Assembly (NCBI GenBank): GCA_002049455.2
Contig: KV919047.1
Span: 7,526-42,525 of the forward strand
DNA: 35,000 bases
Origin: Porphyra umbilicalis
Taxonomy: Eukaryota > Rhodophyta > Bangiophyceae > Bangiales > Bangiaceae
Direction: 5' to 3'
In this document: positions 19,763 to 29,993 of the stretch, piece by piece
Layout: the number at the start of each line of letters is the position of its first letter
Position numbering within the stretch: position 1 is the first letter of the stretch
Made by a program: the position numbers and the translations under genes
Notes under the pieces: generated by a model
The model's input: the letters and a program-made list of their open reading frames with translations, nothing else
Told to the model about the DNA's origin: nothing
The model's database searches: none

Positions 19763-21000
19763 TCAACGGGTCCGGTTCGGCATCAAGGGACAGGAGCAGG
19801 GGCACAACCCCGACCAACTCGAGCAGCGCTGCCGCCGCCGTGTCTGACGCCGTCGCAGCCGCCTGCTTCGGGCTTTGCGGTTCATCTCCGCAATCGTTCC
19901 CTCAATGTTGTCGTGACAGACCATCGCAAGCGTGAGAAACGCCTGACCGACGGACTGACGCACATGTGACAGAGATGCTTGCACAAAGAGGTTGAGCACC
20001 ACCGCTTTCTTGGTCTCGGGGTCTAAGGGCTTGAGTGCGGCGTACATGGCGCCAAGAGGGAGAAAGACAGCTACAAGACAGCCGCGGCACGTGCCCGCTC
20101 GTCAGCGGGATGGACGCCGATGGTACGGCGCCAGGACACGGTGAGGACCTGGATGAGCTGGAGCATGACGACGACACCGCTGCTGACGTCACAGTCGTCG
20201 CTGAGGATGCGCGGCACCGCCACCAACATGGCGCACAACCGTTCAAACTCGTGCAAGTACATAGCCCCCAAGTTGTGGCGGCCTAACAGCTTGTAAATCT
20301 TGGTGCGCGCAATGTCCATGAAGGCCGGGGTGAGTAGCGCCAGCAAAACGTCCATCAGGCACTTGGATACTTTGCCGACTCTGTGGGGGACCGGCGCCTG
20401 GATGCCATAAGGGATGTTTTTTAGCAGCGGGTAGCCGCGCTGCCAACCTATGCGGCGGAGCAGCAGGCGATACGCGTCAGAGAGCGGCGCTGGTCATCGA
20501 TGTGCAGCAGAGCCGCCCAGCGACCTTTCACCATCGTTTGCAGGACGCGCGCGACCCGTGGTCGAGAGGTGAATGGACCGAACAGGAGAACCGGTCTTTT
20601 CTCGCGCGCGTCCGCCGCTTTCAAGGCTAGCCGCCGGTGCCCTGCCCGGGAGGCATGCTTGCAAAGACGTTCAAAACCCTCGTCGTCTACCAATGTTGCA
20701 ACCACTCCCGGGCGATGGTCGAGGCTTGCGTCACCGTGCCATTCGTCCTGCCTACTCCGTCAAAAAGACCGTTCAAGGCCCGTCAGCGCAAGGCGACCGT
20801 ACTGCCTGTCCCTCGCAAGAAAGCGTTCAATGCCCCCAGGAGCAAGGCGACAGATGTGACGGATGAAGCAGGGGAGACGGCCCTGTAGGAGAAGGGGAAT
20901 ACGGGCGTGTCTGAGGGGGATCCGCCCAGTACCCTCACAAACAGTGGCCGCAGGCTGCTCGCACTGCCCGGTCTTTCGGACTCCATTGCGGCTCGCACCG
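19763..21000 (-). pseudogene. Decayed minus-strand protein gene, helical-repeat-like, unrecognised
   Basis: Protein-like segments lie in order on the minus strand but in changing frames: ALLLGALNAFLRGTG near 20800; EGFERLCKHASRAGHRRLAL near 20650; a segment at 20071-20500 including RRIGWQRGYPLLKNIPYG and FMDIARTKIYKLLGRHNLG; then AMYAALKPLDPETKKAVVLN and SVGQAFLTLAMVCHDNIEGT near 19880-20047. At least three frame changes and one stop are needed. The amphipathic helices resemble ARM/HEAT-type repeats, but I cannot name a family. Its 5' end lies next to the plus-strand frame at 21018. Unannotated introns are a less likely explanation than decay. Confidence 0.5.
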
Positions 21001-21017
21001 CTACCGTCCAGTCCTAT

Positions 21018-21857
21018 ATGTCGCACTGTTTGTCATTTTTGATCGCTGCACCGAGTACGTCGCTGGGCGTTTTGTTTGCTCTGCTTTGCCTTGCTGGTGT
21101 GTGCTCGTTGTGCGCGAGACGGGTGGACGGGGCACGGCGACGATTGGGGCTCGTATGGAGTGCGGGGTTTTGCCCTTGTCAGACGGCTCGGCACCTCCTA
21201 CTGAACGGCAACCCTTCTTCGTGCTCTCTGGATCGGTTTTCCCCTCCCGCGTTTTGGTTTCAACAAACAGTCCGCCGCGCCATCGACGACAACACCGCCA
21301 GGGAGCTGCTTTGGGCGGCCCAACTTCGTCGTCAGCTGCTGCTTGACGGGCGGGGGGGCTCAGTCGTCTTTGCTGCGACCGCTACTGGCGACCTGGACGC
21401 CCTTGATGTGGCGGCTGCGCTTGTCGTCAAGGGGGTGGCGACCTGCAGCGGCATCTCCGAGGCTGTTGTGTCGTTGCGCGCTCACGCGCCCGACGTCAGG
21501 CTGATCCGTAGTCGCGTCACCTCTATCGCCGACATGCAAATGCAGTTGACTCAGAGGCTGCGGCGGGACACCTCGTCGCTCCAAAAATTGACCACCGCGT
21601 TGGCGGTGGGAGCCAGGGACACCTTCCGGCTTCGAAAGGCCATCAGCCGCGTAAAGGCTCGCATCCGCAAGCTGGATACCGACCTCGGGAGGATTCGTGA
21701 AGTCGCCGACAAGGCCACCATAGAGCTGGGTCAACGTGAGCACATCATCAACCACCTCTGCGCGACTGCCCGTAACGCTTTCTGCCGCACCCAGTGGCGC
21801 ATGGGTTTCGCCCAAGGGATGCGGAAGGGAGATGGCGGCGAGCGTCATGTCGAGTAG
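21018..21857 (+). CDS. Probable membrane-anchored coiled-coil protein, unrecognised
   Basis: The frame is open from 20907 (GTG). The first ATG is at 21018, giving 279 residues, but its context (TATATGT) is weak, so the start is uncertain. Residues 5-32 are hydrophobic (SLGVLFALLCLAGVCSLC) and followed by basic residues, as in a signal anchor with the C-terminus inside by the positive-inside rule, or a signal peptide. The middle part is mixed. Residues about 168-247 form a charged heptad-like helix (RKAISRVKARIRKLDTDLGR, then further repeats), consistent with a coiled coil. No enzyme motif is visible. It ends at a TAG. The opposite strand also has an open frame, but without similar structure. 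Codon use is GC-rich like its neighbours. The function is unknown. Confidence 0.5.
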   Translation: MSHCLSFLIAAPSTSLGVLFALLCLAGVCSLCARRVDGARRRLGLVWSAGFCPCQTARHLLLNGNPSSCSLDRFSPPAFWFQQTVRRAIDDNTARELLWAAQLRRQLLLDGRGGSVVFAATATGDLDALDVAAALVVKGVATCSGISEAVVSLRAHAPDVRLIRSRVTSIADMQMQLTQRLRRDTSSLQKLTTALAVGARDTFRLRKAISRVKARIRKLDTDLGRIREVADKATIELGQREHIINHLCATARNAFCRTQWRMGFAQGMRKGDGGERHVE

Positions 21858-22087
21858 ATCGACGGGGCAGGACGCGACTGCCGAGCCGCCGGTGCTGCCA
21901 TCGCCGTCTGCACCCTGGCGCCGACGGAGGTGCCCTCCCTCGGCCAGCACAAGCGACACAATATGCGCGTGTCACGAGCCGCCGCCGAGGCGACGCGGTC
22001 GGATAGGACCGAGCTGCTGCTCGCGTCGGAGACGCAGTACCTGACAATGGAGGACTGTGCGAGGTCGGGGCAACAGGCTTCCGTATG

Positions 22088-22196
22088 TTATATTTCCTGG
22101 CCTTTAGGACAGGGTACTCTCAAAGTGTAGTGATGCACACATATGCTTAGATCGTGGGACTTGCTCTCCGTTTCAGAGGTGACAGTCTGCATTCAT
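22088..22196 (-). repeat. Dispersed repeat of about 105 bases, copy 1 (inverted match to 32996-33098)
   Basis: Read on the minus strand it runs GAATGCAGACTG, CCTCTGAAACGGAGA, then ATATGTGTGCATCACTACAC, TTTGAGAG and CCCTGTCCTAAAGGCCAGG. The same order occurs on the plus strand at 32996-33098 with only scattered substitutions. Flanks differ. It is non-coding, and probably a fragment or end of a mobile element. Confidence 0.85.
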
Positions 22197-23049
22197 TTTC
22201 TCGGCCTGTCGTGCTCTGCTGTTTTTTGTCGGACATACGGAAAGCACTCACCGCCTGTCAGGCAAAGCACTGGTCCCGGCCGAGGTGGGAGTGAGCTGGA
22301 CAGTGTCCGCACCACGGCCGGAGCACCACCCCCCACAAGCTGTGATGCAGGGACGTTTGTGATTGGCCAAGAGGAGCAACAACAGTGCATGTAGTCCCAT
22401 CTCTACAGAATGTGCCCGTACGGCCCGCAAACGCACAATCGGCGTAGTCGTTTTTCTGAGATTATTTGAGAATCCTGAAGAAAATATCGATAACTCACTG
22501 CTCTGAGCTACTTTACCACATGAGACGACTGAGAAAGAAAAAATATATCTCAAGAAAACGGAGAATCTCGATTCTGCACGAACCTGGCGGTTGGAGAGCC
22601 AATGGCGCGTCGAAGATACGCACTCAGCAGCTGTTTGATGCTGTTCTAGACCAATGGTTGGCCTGTTTTACAAAGCAGTCCCGGTCTGGGCCGATGAGGA
22701 CAAAATTTAGGGATCAACATTACATTGAGGGAGAATGTCTTTTCGATGCTGTCATAGAATTCCCAGCTTCGTCACTGTAATGGCGGCTAGTCGTCCTGTC
22801 CCTTTGCTCTTGTGACCACCATGGCGTTGGGTCCCTTTTTTCTTAACCAGTTGTCGCTGTGTCTTTTTCTCTTCTCCAGTCGTCGCGTCTCCATTGTCGG
22901 TCCCCATTTGATATCTTCATCTTTGTCGAATGGTTCTCAGCATAAAGCAATGGTCAGCAAAGCAAACAAGCACAGCACCCGGCGCACCGCCACACGCAGG
23001 GGGAGGTCGACAGCGGAGGCCGCCAGATGCCTCAAGAAATGAACAAGAG

Positions 23050-23290
23050 ATGAGTAAACACTCCGGCAGGGGCCGGGGGGGGGAACGGGGAAGGACGTGA
23101 AATGCATGGAGGAAAAAAACGAACGTCCGTACAGCGCGACTTGCATGGCGTGCGGATGGGGGGAGGGAGGGGGGCAAAGAATGGGGCAGATGCGGCGCGC
23201 GGGCGCAAAGAAAGGGGGAGGGGGGGGGGCAAAAAAAGGGGCGGATGCGGAGCGCGGGCCCGAAGAAGGTGCGGATGCGGCGCGCGCGTC
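23050..23290 (+). repeat. Purine-rich G/A tract with degenerate repeats
   Basis: Runs such as GGGGGAGGGGGGGGGGC and AAAAAAAGGGG alternate with three imperfect copies of GATGCGGCGCGCG or GATGCGGAGCGCG spaced about 40-60 bases apart. Long asymmetric purine runs can form triplex or quadruplex structures. The frames through it are low-complexity. Confidence 0.7.
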
Positions 23291-24489
23291 GAAGAGAGAG
23301 CATGGCGGTGCGGTGACGACGATGGAGTGGTGGTGTGAAAGGCCCGACGGAGGGGCCAGATGACAAGATGGCGAAACGACGGAAGAGAGCGGACAGGCAG
23401 TGCAGTCGCGCTGCTGACCATTTCTGGGCCTTGGTGTGGAGTGTATACTGTACAGTGGGGGTTCCCCGAAGGCATCTGTAAACGCTTTTGGCGGAATCTG
23501 TAATCGCTTGCGTGTGTAATCCATCTGGACCAGAGCGATCGTGAGCCATCGAATGCTGAAACGTGGATATTCTTGATTGGGCGTGCAGATGGGACCATCC
23601 AATCAAATGGCCTACAGGGTGACCATCAAATCGACTAGGGCCATCCATTCTATGCAACGTGGCTGCCTGAGCGTGGAGAACACGAATGGATCCCTACTAG
23701 AAGCTTCGCTAATCAGGGCCCGGTTGCATGTGCTGCCCTGCGCAGTTATATGTGGCGCTTTACTTTGGAAATCTCATTTTTTTTGTGCAGTGCCGAACGG
23801 AGCTAGAGGCATTCAAAGGTCGAGGCCTCCAGGGCCGCTTGGTTCAGAAGTAGCCTAGCAATCCATTCGGACTGCCCCTGAGAGAGCGATTTCGTGCAAG
23901 GCTCTCCGTCCAGGTCGAACGTACCTGACATTTGTTCTTGGACAGATACAAGCGCTACGTGACAAGGAGAGAAGCATGAAGATCGCAGGGAGCACCATCA
24001 GAAAGAGCACGTCAAAGAGCATAAGGTGTGTGTCTCATCTTGCAAACTCGTCAAGCCTCATAAGATGAGAATTCTAAAATAAAGCGCCACATATCTTCCA
24101 CCGCCTGTCGCGGTCATCTAGTGCGCCTGCCTGAGCGCCCCCCCCCTGAACGCCCTGCCGTCGGCGGTGTCTCGCTCGTCTGCCCCTACACTTTACGTAC
24201 AGACCCCGCCAGCCCCCCCCCCCGCCTGCAGGCCCCGCCACGGCCGGTGCTCGTCCGACTCAGTCCCGCCCCAACGCCCGTACAGCGCACCCTGCCCCGA
24301 CCACGCCTGCGACGGGCGGCCGCCCCTGCCGCCCCACCAGTCACCCCCGGCGACTGACTGCTGCGGCACCGCCCACCCGCCACCGCCGGTGACCGCTAGC
24401 CCCCAACACTCTCACCACCGCACCCCCCCCCCCGCCGTCGGCGCCGTAGGCGGCCGCCGTACAGCTCGCCGCCGCGAGGAAGAGGTCGG

Positions 24490-25806
24490 CTAGCCGTCGG
24501 CGGCAGCGGCAGCGGCGGCGGCGGCGTCGGGCGGTAGGGGGAGTGCTGGCAGGGGCAAGGCGGCACCCCCGTCGCCCACGTCCGCCCTGGTTGCGGTCCC
24601 CGCTTGGAACACGGCGGCCGTGGCGGTAGCGTCGCACATGTCGTCGTCGGAGGCGCCGAGGGCAAAGACGTCCAACGGCGCGCCGCCCCCGGCGGCCGCC
24701 CCTCGGTCGGGCGGGGCGGCGGCGGCGCCGCGCGACTCGTCCATGGCAGAGGGGGGCAGTCCCCCGCCGCCGCTGCCGTTGGCGCCGTCGCCACCGCCGT
24801 GCCGGGCGTCGACGGCCACAGCCGCGGCGGCGGCCACAGCCGCGGCGGCGGCCACAGCCGCGGCGGCGGCCTCCGCCGCCTCGGCGCCAAGCCAACTGCC
24901 GCACGCGGCGCACATGTCGTGCTCGCCGTCTGCGGCGCCGCCGCTGTCTGGCGCGCGGGCGTTGGTGACGGCTGCCAGCACCGCCCTCGTGTCCGGCGTC
25001 AACCAATCAGTTAACGGGGACAGGTTGGGCTGGGGGAAGCACACCCACGGCGTGCCTTCGACGAAGCTGCGGCCAGCCGCGGCGGTGACGCCGCCGGGCG
25101 AGTCGCTCATGGGCACGAGCGGGGAGAGGTGCACCGCGGCGCTCAGCGCCGCCCTGCCGCGGCGCGGGGCGTCGGGGCCCCCGGCGGTGGTGGCGGCGCC
25201 GGTGGTGGTGGTGGCGGCGGGGGTGGCGTCAGTAGCAGCCGCCATGCCGGCTCCGCGAGTGCTGTCCACCAGTGGTGGCAGGGGCGCCGCCGCGACGGGC
25301 ACGACAAAGTCCGAGGCGAGCACCGCTTGCGTCAACGCCTCGGTGTAGGCGGTCCTCTTTGCCCGGTTGGCAAACCCCGTCCGCTGATTGCTGTCCGCCC
25401 GCGTGCGGGCTCGCGCCTCGCGTCTCTTTTCGTGTTCTCTGGGGAGCCCCGCCGCCTCGTCTTCTTTCTGCTTGGCTTCATCCTCAGCCGTCTTATTCTT
25501 TGGTTGGGAGCGCCAAAATACCGTCGCCGCGTCGTACGCGGCGACCCCAGCGGCTTCCGCATGGTCCACGAGGGCGGAGCCGGGGAAGCGCGTCTGCAGG
25601 GCTGCGGCTGCGGTAGGAGTTGCGGCGGCACCGGCATCGTCATTGCCTTTGCCGACCCCGACACTGTCACGGTCACCAAGGATCTCATCAGCAGCAGTGG
25701 ATACCTGCACAGCCGCCAACACATTGTCATCCCACCCACCGTATGACGCCAAGTGCGGGAGCGTGCCGCCGCCGTGCCTGCTGCCGCCGCCGACGCCGCC
25801 GCCAAT

Positions 25807-25850
<44 letters not shown>

Positions 25851-26163
25851 CGCCGCCGCCGCCGCCTGCGCTGTTATTGGCCGCGGCACCCCACCCGCCG
25901 ACCGCGTCGGCAAAGTATCCCCGGGAATCGGCCGGAGCCGGGCCGCCGGCCGGCGAGCCAGACACGACGGCCGCACCTGTCCGGTCGTCTGAGCGCCCCG
26001 CGGCGTCGGCAGTGGCCGGGGGCTCGGCGTGCGGGTCCAGGGCGTCTGTGTCGTCCGGTGCGTCGACGCGGGCGTCGTCGGCAGCTCCGGAGGGATCCGA
26101 CACGGCGCGGCCGTGGCCGACCGCCCTGCCTGGCCGCCGTTGTGGGCGGGACGAGCGGCCCAT
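24490..26163 (-). CDS. Unrecognised Gly/Ala-rich protein with a basic Lys/Arg segment (557 residues)
   Basis: The ATG at 26163 lies in a near-ideal Kozak context (GTCACCATGGGC). The stop is a TAG at 24490. The N-terminal part is acidic and disordered, followed by a poly-Gly run coded by (GGC)n at 25807-25866. Residues about 215-275 are charged and Lys-rich (KNKTAEDEAKQKEDEAAGLP, then KRREARARTRADSNQRTGFA), unlike the rest of this GC-rich protein, and should be the functional core. N-x7-R spacing within SNQRTGFANR recalls a bZIP basic region, but no leucine zipper follows. Later come WVCFPQPNLSPLTDWL and CAACGSW (one CxxC pair), then poly-Ala. A nuclear or regulatory protein is possible; this is inference. 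No membrane segment is seen. Confidence 0.6.
25807..25866. repeat. (CCG)n microsatellite coding poly-Gly
   Basis: About 20 near-perfect CCG units within the minus-strand gene, read as GGC (Gly). Variable length is expected between individuals. Confidence 0.9.
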
Positions 26164-27966
26164 GGTGACGCCGGCCGCGGCGGCCACCCACCGCTGTCGC
26201 CACCGGCGTCCGTCTAGGTAGTCAGGGGGTGATGAGGCACGGATCTCTGCGGCCAAACTGGACGCTCTTGTGGTGTGTCAAAGGCTGTTGGTCGGTACGG
26301 GGCGGGGGGAGTAGGGGGGAGGGAGAAAAAAAGCAGTCGTGGCGTCCACGAGCTGGAGAGGGGGTGGGCAGGCGTGTCGGCCACGAGGCCGGGACGGACG
26401 TTCGTGCAACCCACGAGTGGCTGTGCGTCGCCAGCCGTCTCGGCTGGTCGAAAATATCGAAAACGGGTGCGTTTCGCGTCTCTCTGGCACCTCCGGCCGC
26501 CACCCGTGTTGGCTGTCCTCGCAGGCGTGGCAATGCAGCGGCGGCGGAAGATAGCTCTTGTAAGCGACACAGCACAGGAAGCTATATCCTGAGCGATCGA
26601 TTCTCAGATTTTTCGCGCAACTATGTCTTGAGCCCGGCTGAATACATTTCGTGGCCAGTTCAGCACCATATTGTCTGTTCCCAATGTCACGCAGACATAG
26701 CTCGGTCAGGGCAATAATGTCTTTCAAGCTGGCACAGCAGGCGCCAGTGAGAGACACAGGATCATCCACAGCTGATGCTGTTCGTGGAGGAGGTGTGCTA
26801 CTTTACTGCGTGATGGGGGCTATGTCACCGGTTGTTGATTTCGAGCTATCTCTGGACCCCTCTCAGAACCTGGGTGACGCGGTGTCCCTGTCAGTCGCTG
26901 TCAATTCACAGTGCGGGTAGGCGCATCCGTGCAGCCGACGGCGTTGCTCGCCATCGGGAAGAGCGGCTTGCGGCAAAGACCTCCGCCTCTGTCAAGGGCG
27001 GGGTCAGGCATCATGCCGTGATGGCTGCGCGCACTGGCCTTCGCTGTGCTGTGCGTGCGTGACTTGCTGGTGACGCCAGTGGCGTGGCTCTACGTGAGGT
27101 GCTTGTAGACCGCGCGAAGTGGCGGTGCGTGTGAAGGCTTGGCTTTTTGGCGAGTAGCTTGTAGTGTATAGTGAGGTGCGGTGGTGACTCGCTTCTTTTG
27201 TACTGCGAGTTTAGCCGACGCTGCAGCTAGTCTTTGTCTTCATCCCTTTTATCTAACTCTTCTCCGCTGTGTTTGTCCCTGGCCTGGTATGTGTTTTGCA
27301 TGATCAGTCTACTGTATCACTCTGTGATGGCTCAGTTCCTGGAGCCGACGTCCTATGACGTGGTGAGCACCTGGTGAAGCAGGGACTGGGTGACGGGAGC
27401 GGGGGGGATGGCAAGGGCGGAGGTAGTTAGAGCTCGAAGGGGGTGGTGGCGCTGGGAGAGAGGTGGCATTGGAAGGGGAAGGTGGCGAGGGGCGAGGGAG
27501 TTGGCGAGGGTGGCGAGGGGAAGTGGTAGTATCATGAACACGACGCGCTTTCAAGCGTATGCTGTCACATGTATCTCTTCGATCAGACATTCCAAACACT
27601 GTCATGAGTTTCCGACACCTGTATTCGTCTACGATGCTTCCCGTACAGTATGTGATATTAAGATCTCTTTGTGTGATATTAATAGTTTCTGTTATATATT
27701 TGAAAAGTGGGTCACAGACATCCCAGTTCGTCTTGGCCACATACGAGAAGTGCCTTTTGAGCCCCCATTTTCCGGTCCTGTGGATCCGGACTCACCTGAA
27801 TCAGCGGGCCAGAGGCGATGCCATCATGGCATCGCCACGATGATCGTGGCACCCAGCTTGGTGCCAGCCGCGGTGGATGGGGCGTTCCCGTCCATTGCTG
27901 GCGTGTCGCAGCGGCCGGCCGCACAGGCGCTGCGAGGACACTCTTGAGACCCGCTCTCGTACATGG
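26164..27966. other. Intergenic, no supported gene
   Basis: 26164-26400 is the 5' flank of the minus-strand gene, with a C/T-rich tract on its sense strand but no clear TATA box. From 26.5 kb on, composition is ordinary to AT-rich (27.55-27.75 kb). Only short open frames occur. No RNA gene or repeat is evident. Confidence 0.5.
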
Positions 27967-27969
27967 TTA

Positions 27970-28522
27970 GAGCATCTCAACCAACCGCCCGTCGCAACAG
28001 CCAAACGTGGCACCGTTTGGCCAACGGGGGCATTGGTGGAGAAAGCGAGGTCCAAAACTAAAGTCCACACTTTAGTGTGTGACGGTGGTGAGACGGCCCA
28101 AAAATAGCACTCCTCACATTTTCTATTCCCTTCATGCATCTCGTGGTGGCCTCGCGGGATCGCCCTTCTTTTGGAGGTTAAACGGCAGCGCCACTCCAAA
28201 CAGGCCTGTTTCGAGACGCCCCGAGTTGTTTGGCAAACCCCTGGTTCCCTGTTCGGACCACGAAAGCCAATGGAAAGCGTGACCCGTGGCATGCAGACAG
28301 TTGCGAGACGATCTGGCAGTCATGGAGATTCTCTGTAGGGCATCTGTGGGGATACTGGCGTGCCACAAAAGAGGCCCACCGCCAGAGACGTCGAGGCGAG
28401 CCCAAGTTTGAGACGTGATCTGCTTAGTTTTGGCTCTGCCTTTGGAGAGCCAGTGACAGCGCCACACGTTGCGCACACGTGGCCGTTGGGTTGGACGGTT
28501 GGCTCCATTGGTGGAGATGCTC
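27970..28522. mobile_element. 553-base non-autonomous element with 15-base terminal inverted repeats
   Basis: GAGCATCTCAACCAA at 27970-27984 matches the complement of 28508-28522 (GAGCATCTCCACCAA), 14 of 15 bases. The next 30 bases inside also resemble each other (CCAACCGCCC and CCAACCGTCC; CAAACGTGG and CGGCCACGTG). The flanks are TTA on the left and TGA on the right, a possible degenerate 3-base target duplication of the PIF/Harbinger kind. There is no coding capacity inside. The superfamily assignment is tentative. Confidence 0.55.
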
Positions 28523-29993
28523 TGAGGTGCCAAGTGCTTGAGACTCAATGGGAGGGAGTGCTGCCACATGTGCACGACGGTGCAAGGCTCTCGAAAGGTT
28601 AGAGAACTCGAGTGCGCCGGTCCCCTCCTCAGACACATTCAAGGCCGGTGGCCTCAAAACCCTGAGGTGCGTTTGGTTGGTGGGATCGACCTCGTCAAGA
28701 CCCTGAGGTCGTGCAGTGTTTTTCCGGGCTCCGCTCTCAGCTTGGTAAACTAGTAGGCACCCCGTTTTGCAAACAGGGCGACAAAGCGAAGCTACCACAC
28801 TAGCCATCGCTTTCTATTGCTGATCTCCGAATTTTGTCCTGGGGGATAGAGACAGAGACTGACTGTGAATAACAGCACTCTATTGGTCTCAAACGACAGT
28901 AAGAAGGTATCGAAGCCAATAGAATGCCCGCATTCGGTGCCAGGACCTTGCATCCTGCAGAACTCACTGTTGTTGCCGCTTAATCCGATTTTGTTGGCAC
29001 GGAGCAGGCTGCCCACGCGAGATGCTACGATTTTCTGCAGTCTGCTTGCCAGAAGTGCAAAAAAAAGATCCAGGCACGTGCGTGCAATACCCTGGCTTTC
29101 AGGGCGGTGGCGCGCTCGGCGACGCATCGACACCGGGCACGCCGGCCGGCTCCATAGCCGCGAGCGCGCACGGGGGCACGTACAGCCACGCTGCCGTGGC
29201 GGGGAGAATTTGGGGCGGGGAAAGAGGTGCCGCCGCCGCCGCCGCAGCGGCAGCGGCCCGCCGGCGTCGCGCGACGCCCACAGGAGGGGCCGTCACTCCG
29301 CTGCGTAGCGCACCTGCGCACGGCCGGCAGGGCGGCCGACATGGCGCACGGGCGGGCGGGTGGGACTGATCGCCGCGCGATGGGGCGCCTCCAACCGCGC
29401 CGCTGGGTGGCGTCAGCAACCGCCGAAACGCCCCCGCAACAAAAGACGGCGCGCAGGCACGATCACCCGCGGGTCATCGTGGACGCGTCGAACCCCGAAA
29501 GTCGCTGCGCGCGTTCGCCGCGCGCAACTCGGGGCGGTGTGGGGGCACGCCCAGTTACGACCGGACATGTGAATTTTCAGGAATTTTCCAAGATCAGCCG
29601 AGCAGCGAGAGGATCCCAATGGGGAGCCACTCACTGTCAAACACCGATACGGCATCACATTGGTCAGTTACTTAACTCCTTCCAACCACATGCCCCGGAA
29701 GTCATCTTTCGACCTTTCGAGGGGGGTGCAAAGCTTCACCTCCATCCTCGTCTGCTCACAGGGCTGGTCAAGCGGCCCGACGGTCCACGTGGCCGTTGTC
29801 CTTTTCACGAATGGCTTGGAAGACGAGGTGGACTGAAGCGTATTTGTCTCATCGTTGCAACACCAGTCACTCCCAGTGGAGCCGCTCTCGTCGTCGCGCC
29901 AGACCAGGCAACGGGCACCCTTCGAAAAAAAAAACCACGCGCGGGGGAGCGGTCCGTATGCACAGCTCAAGGGTGGGAAAAACATAGAAGAAT
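28523..29993. other. No supported gene
   Basis: 28.5-29.0 kb is AT-richer without long frames. 29.1-29.5 kb is GC-rich with an Ala/Arg low-complexity frame on the plus strand. A plus-strand open frame (29227-29997) and a minus-strand one (29668-29985) overlap, with no domain in either. The right part is probably the 3' flank of the transposase-like relic. Confidence 0.45.

Larger units (their letters stand above)
21858..24489. other. Gene-poor region
   Basis: Composition falls to average or AT-rich between 22.1 and 22.9 kb and between 23.4 and 24.1 kb. Open frames are short and overlap on both strands. It holds a dispersed repeat (22088-22196) and a purine-rich tract (23050-23290). From 24120 to 24489 C-rich DNA forms the 3' flank of the minus-strand gene. 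No RNA gene is seen. Confidence 0.5.

Noticed and set aside
25270..25430. bZIP transcription factor in the minus-strand gene at 24490-26163
   Set aside because: The N-x7-R spacing is present, but the usual Ala and Ser residues and the heptad leucines are missing.
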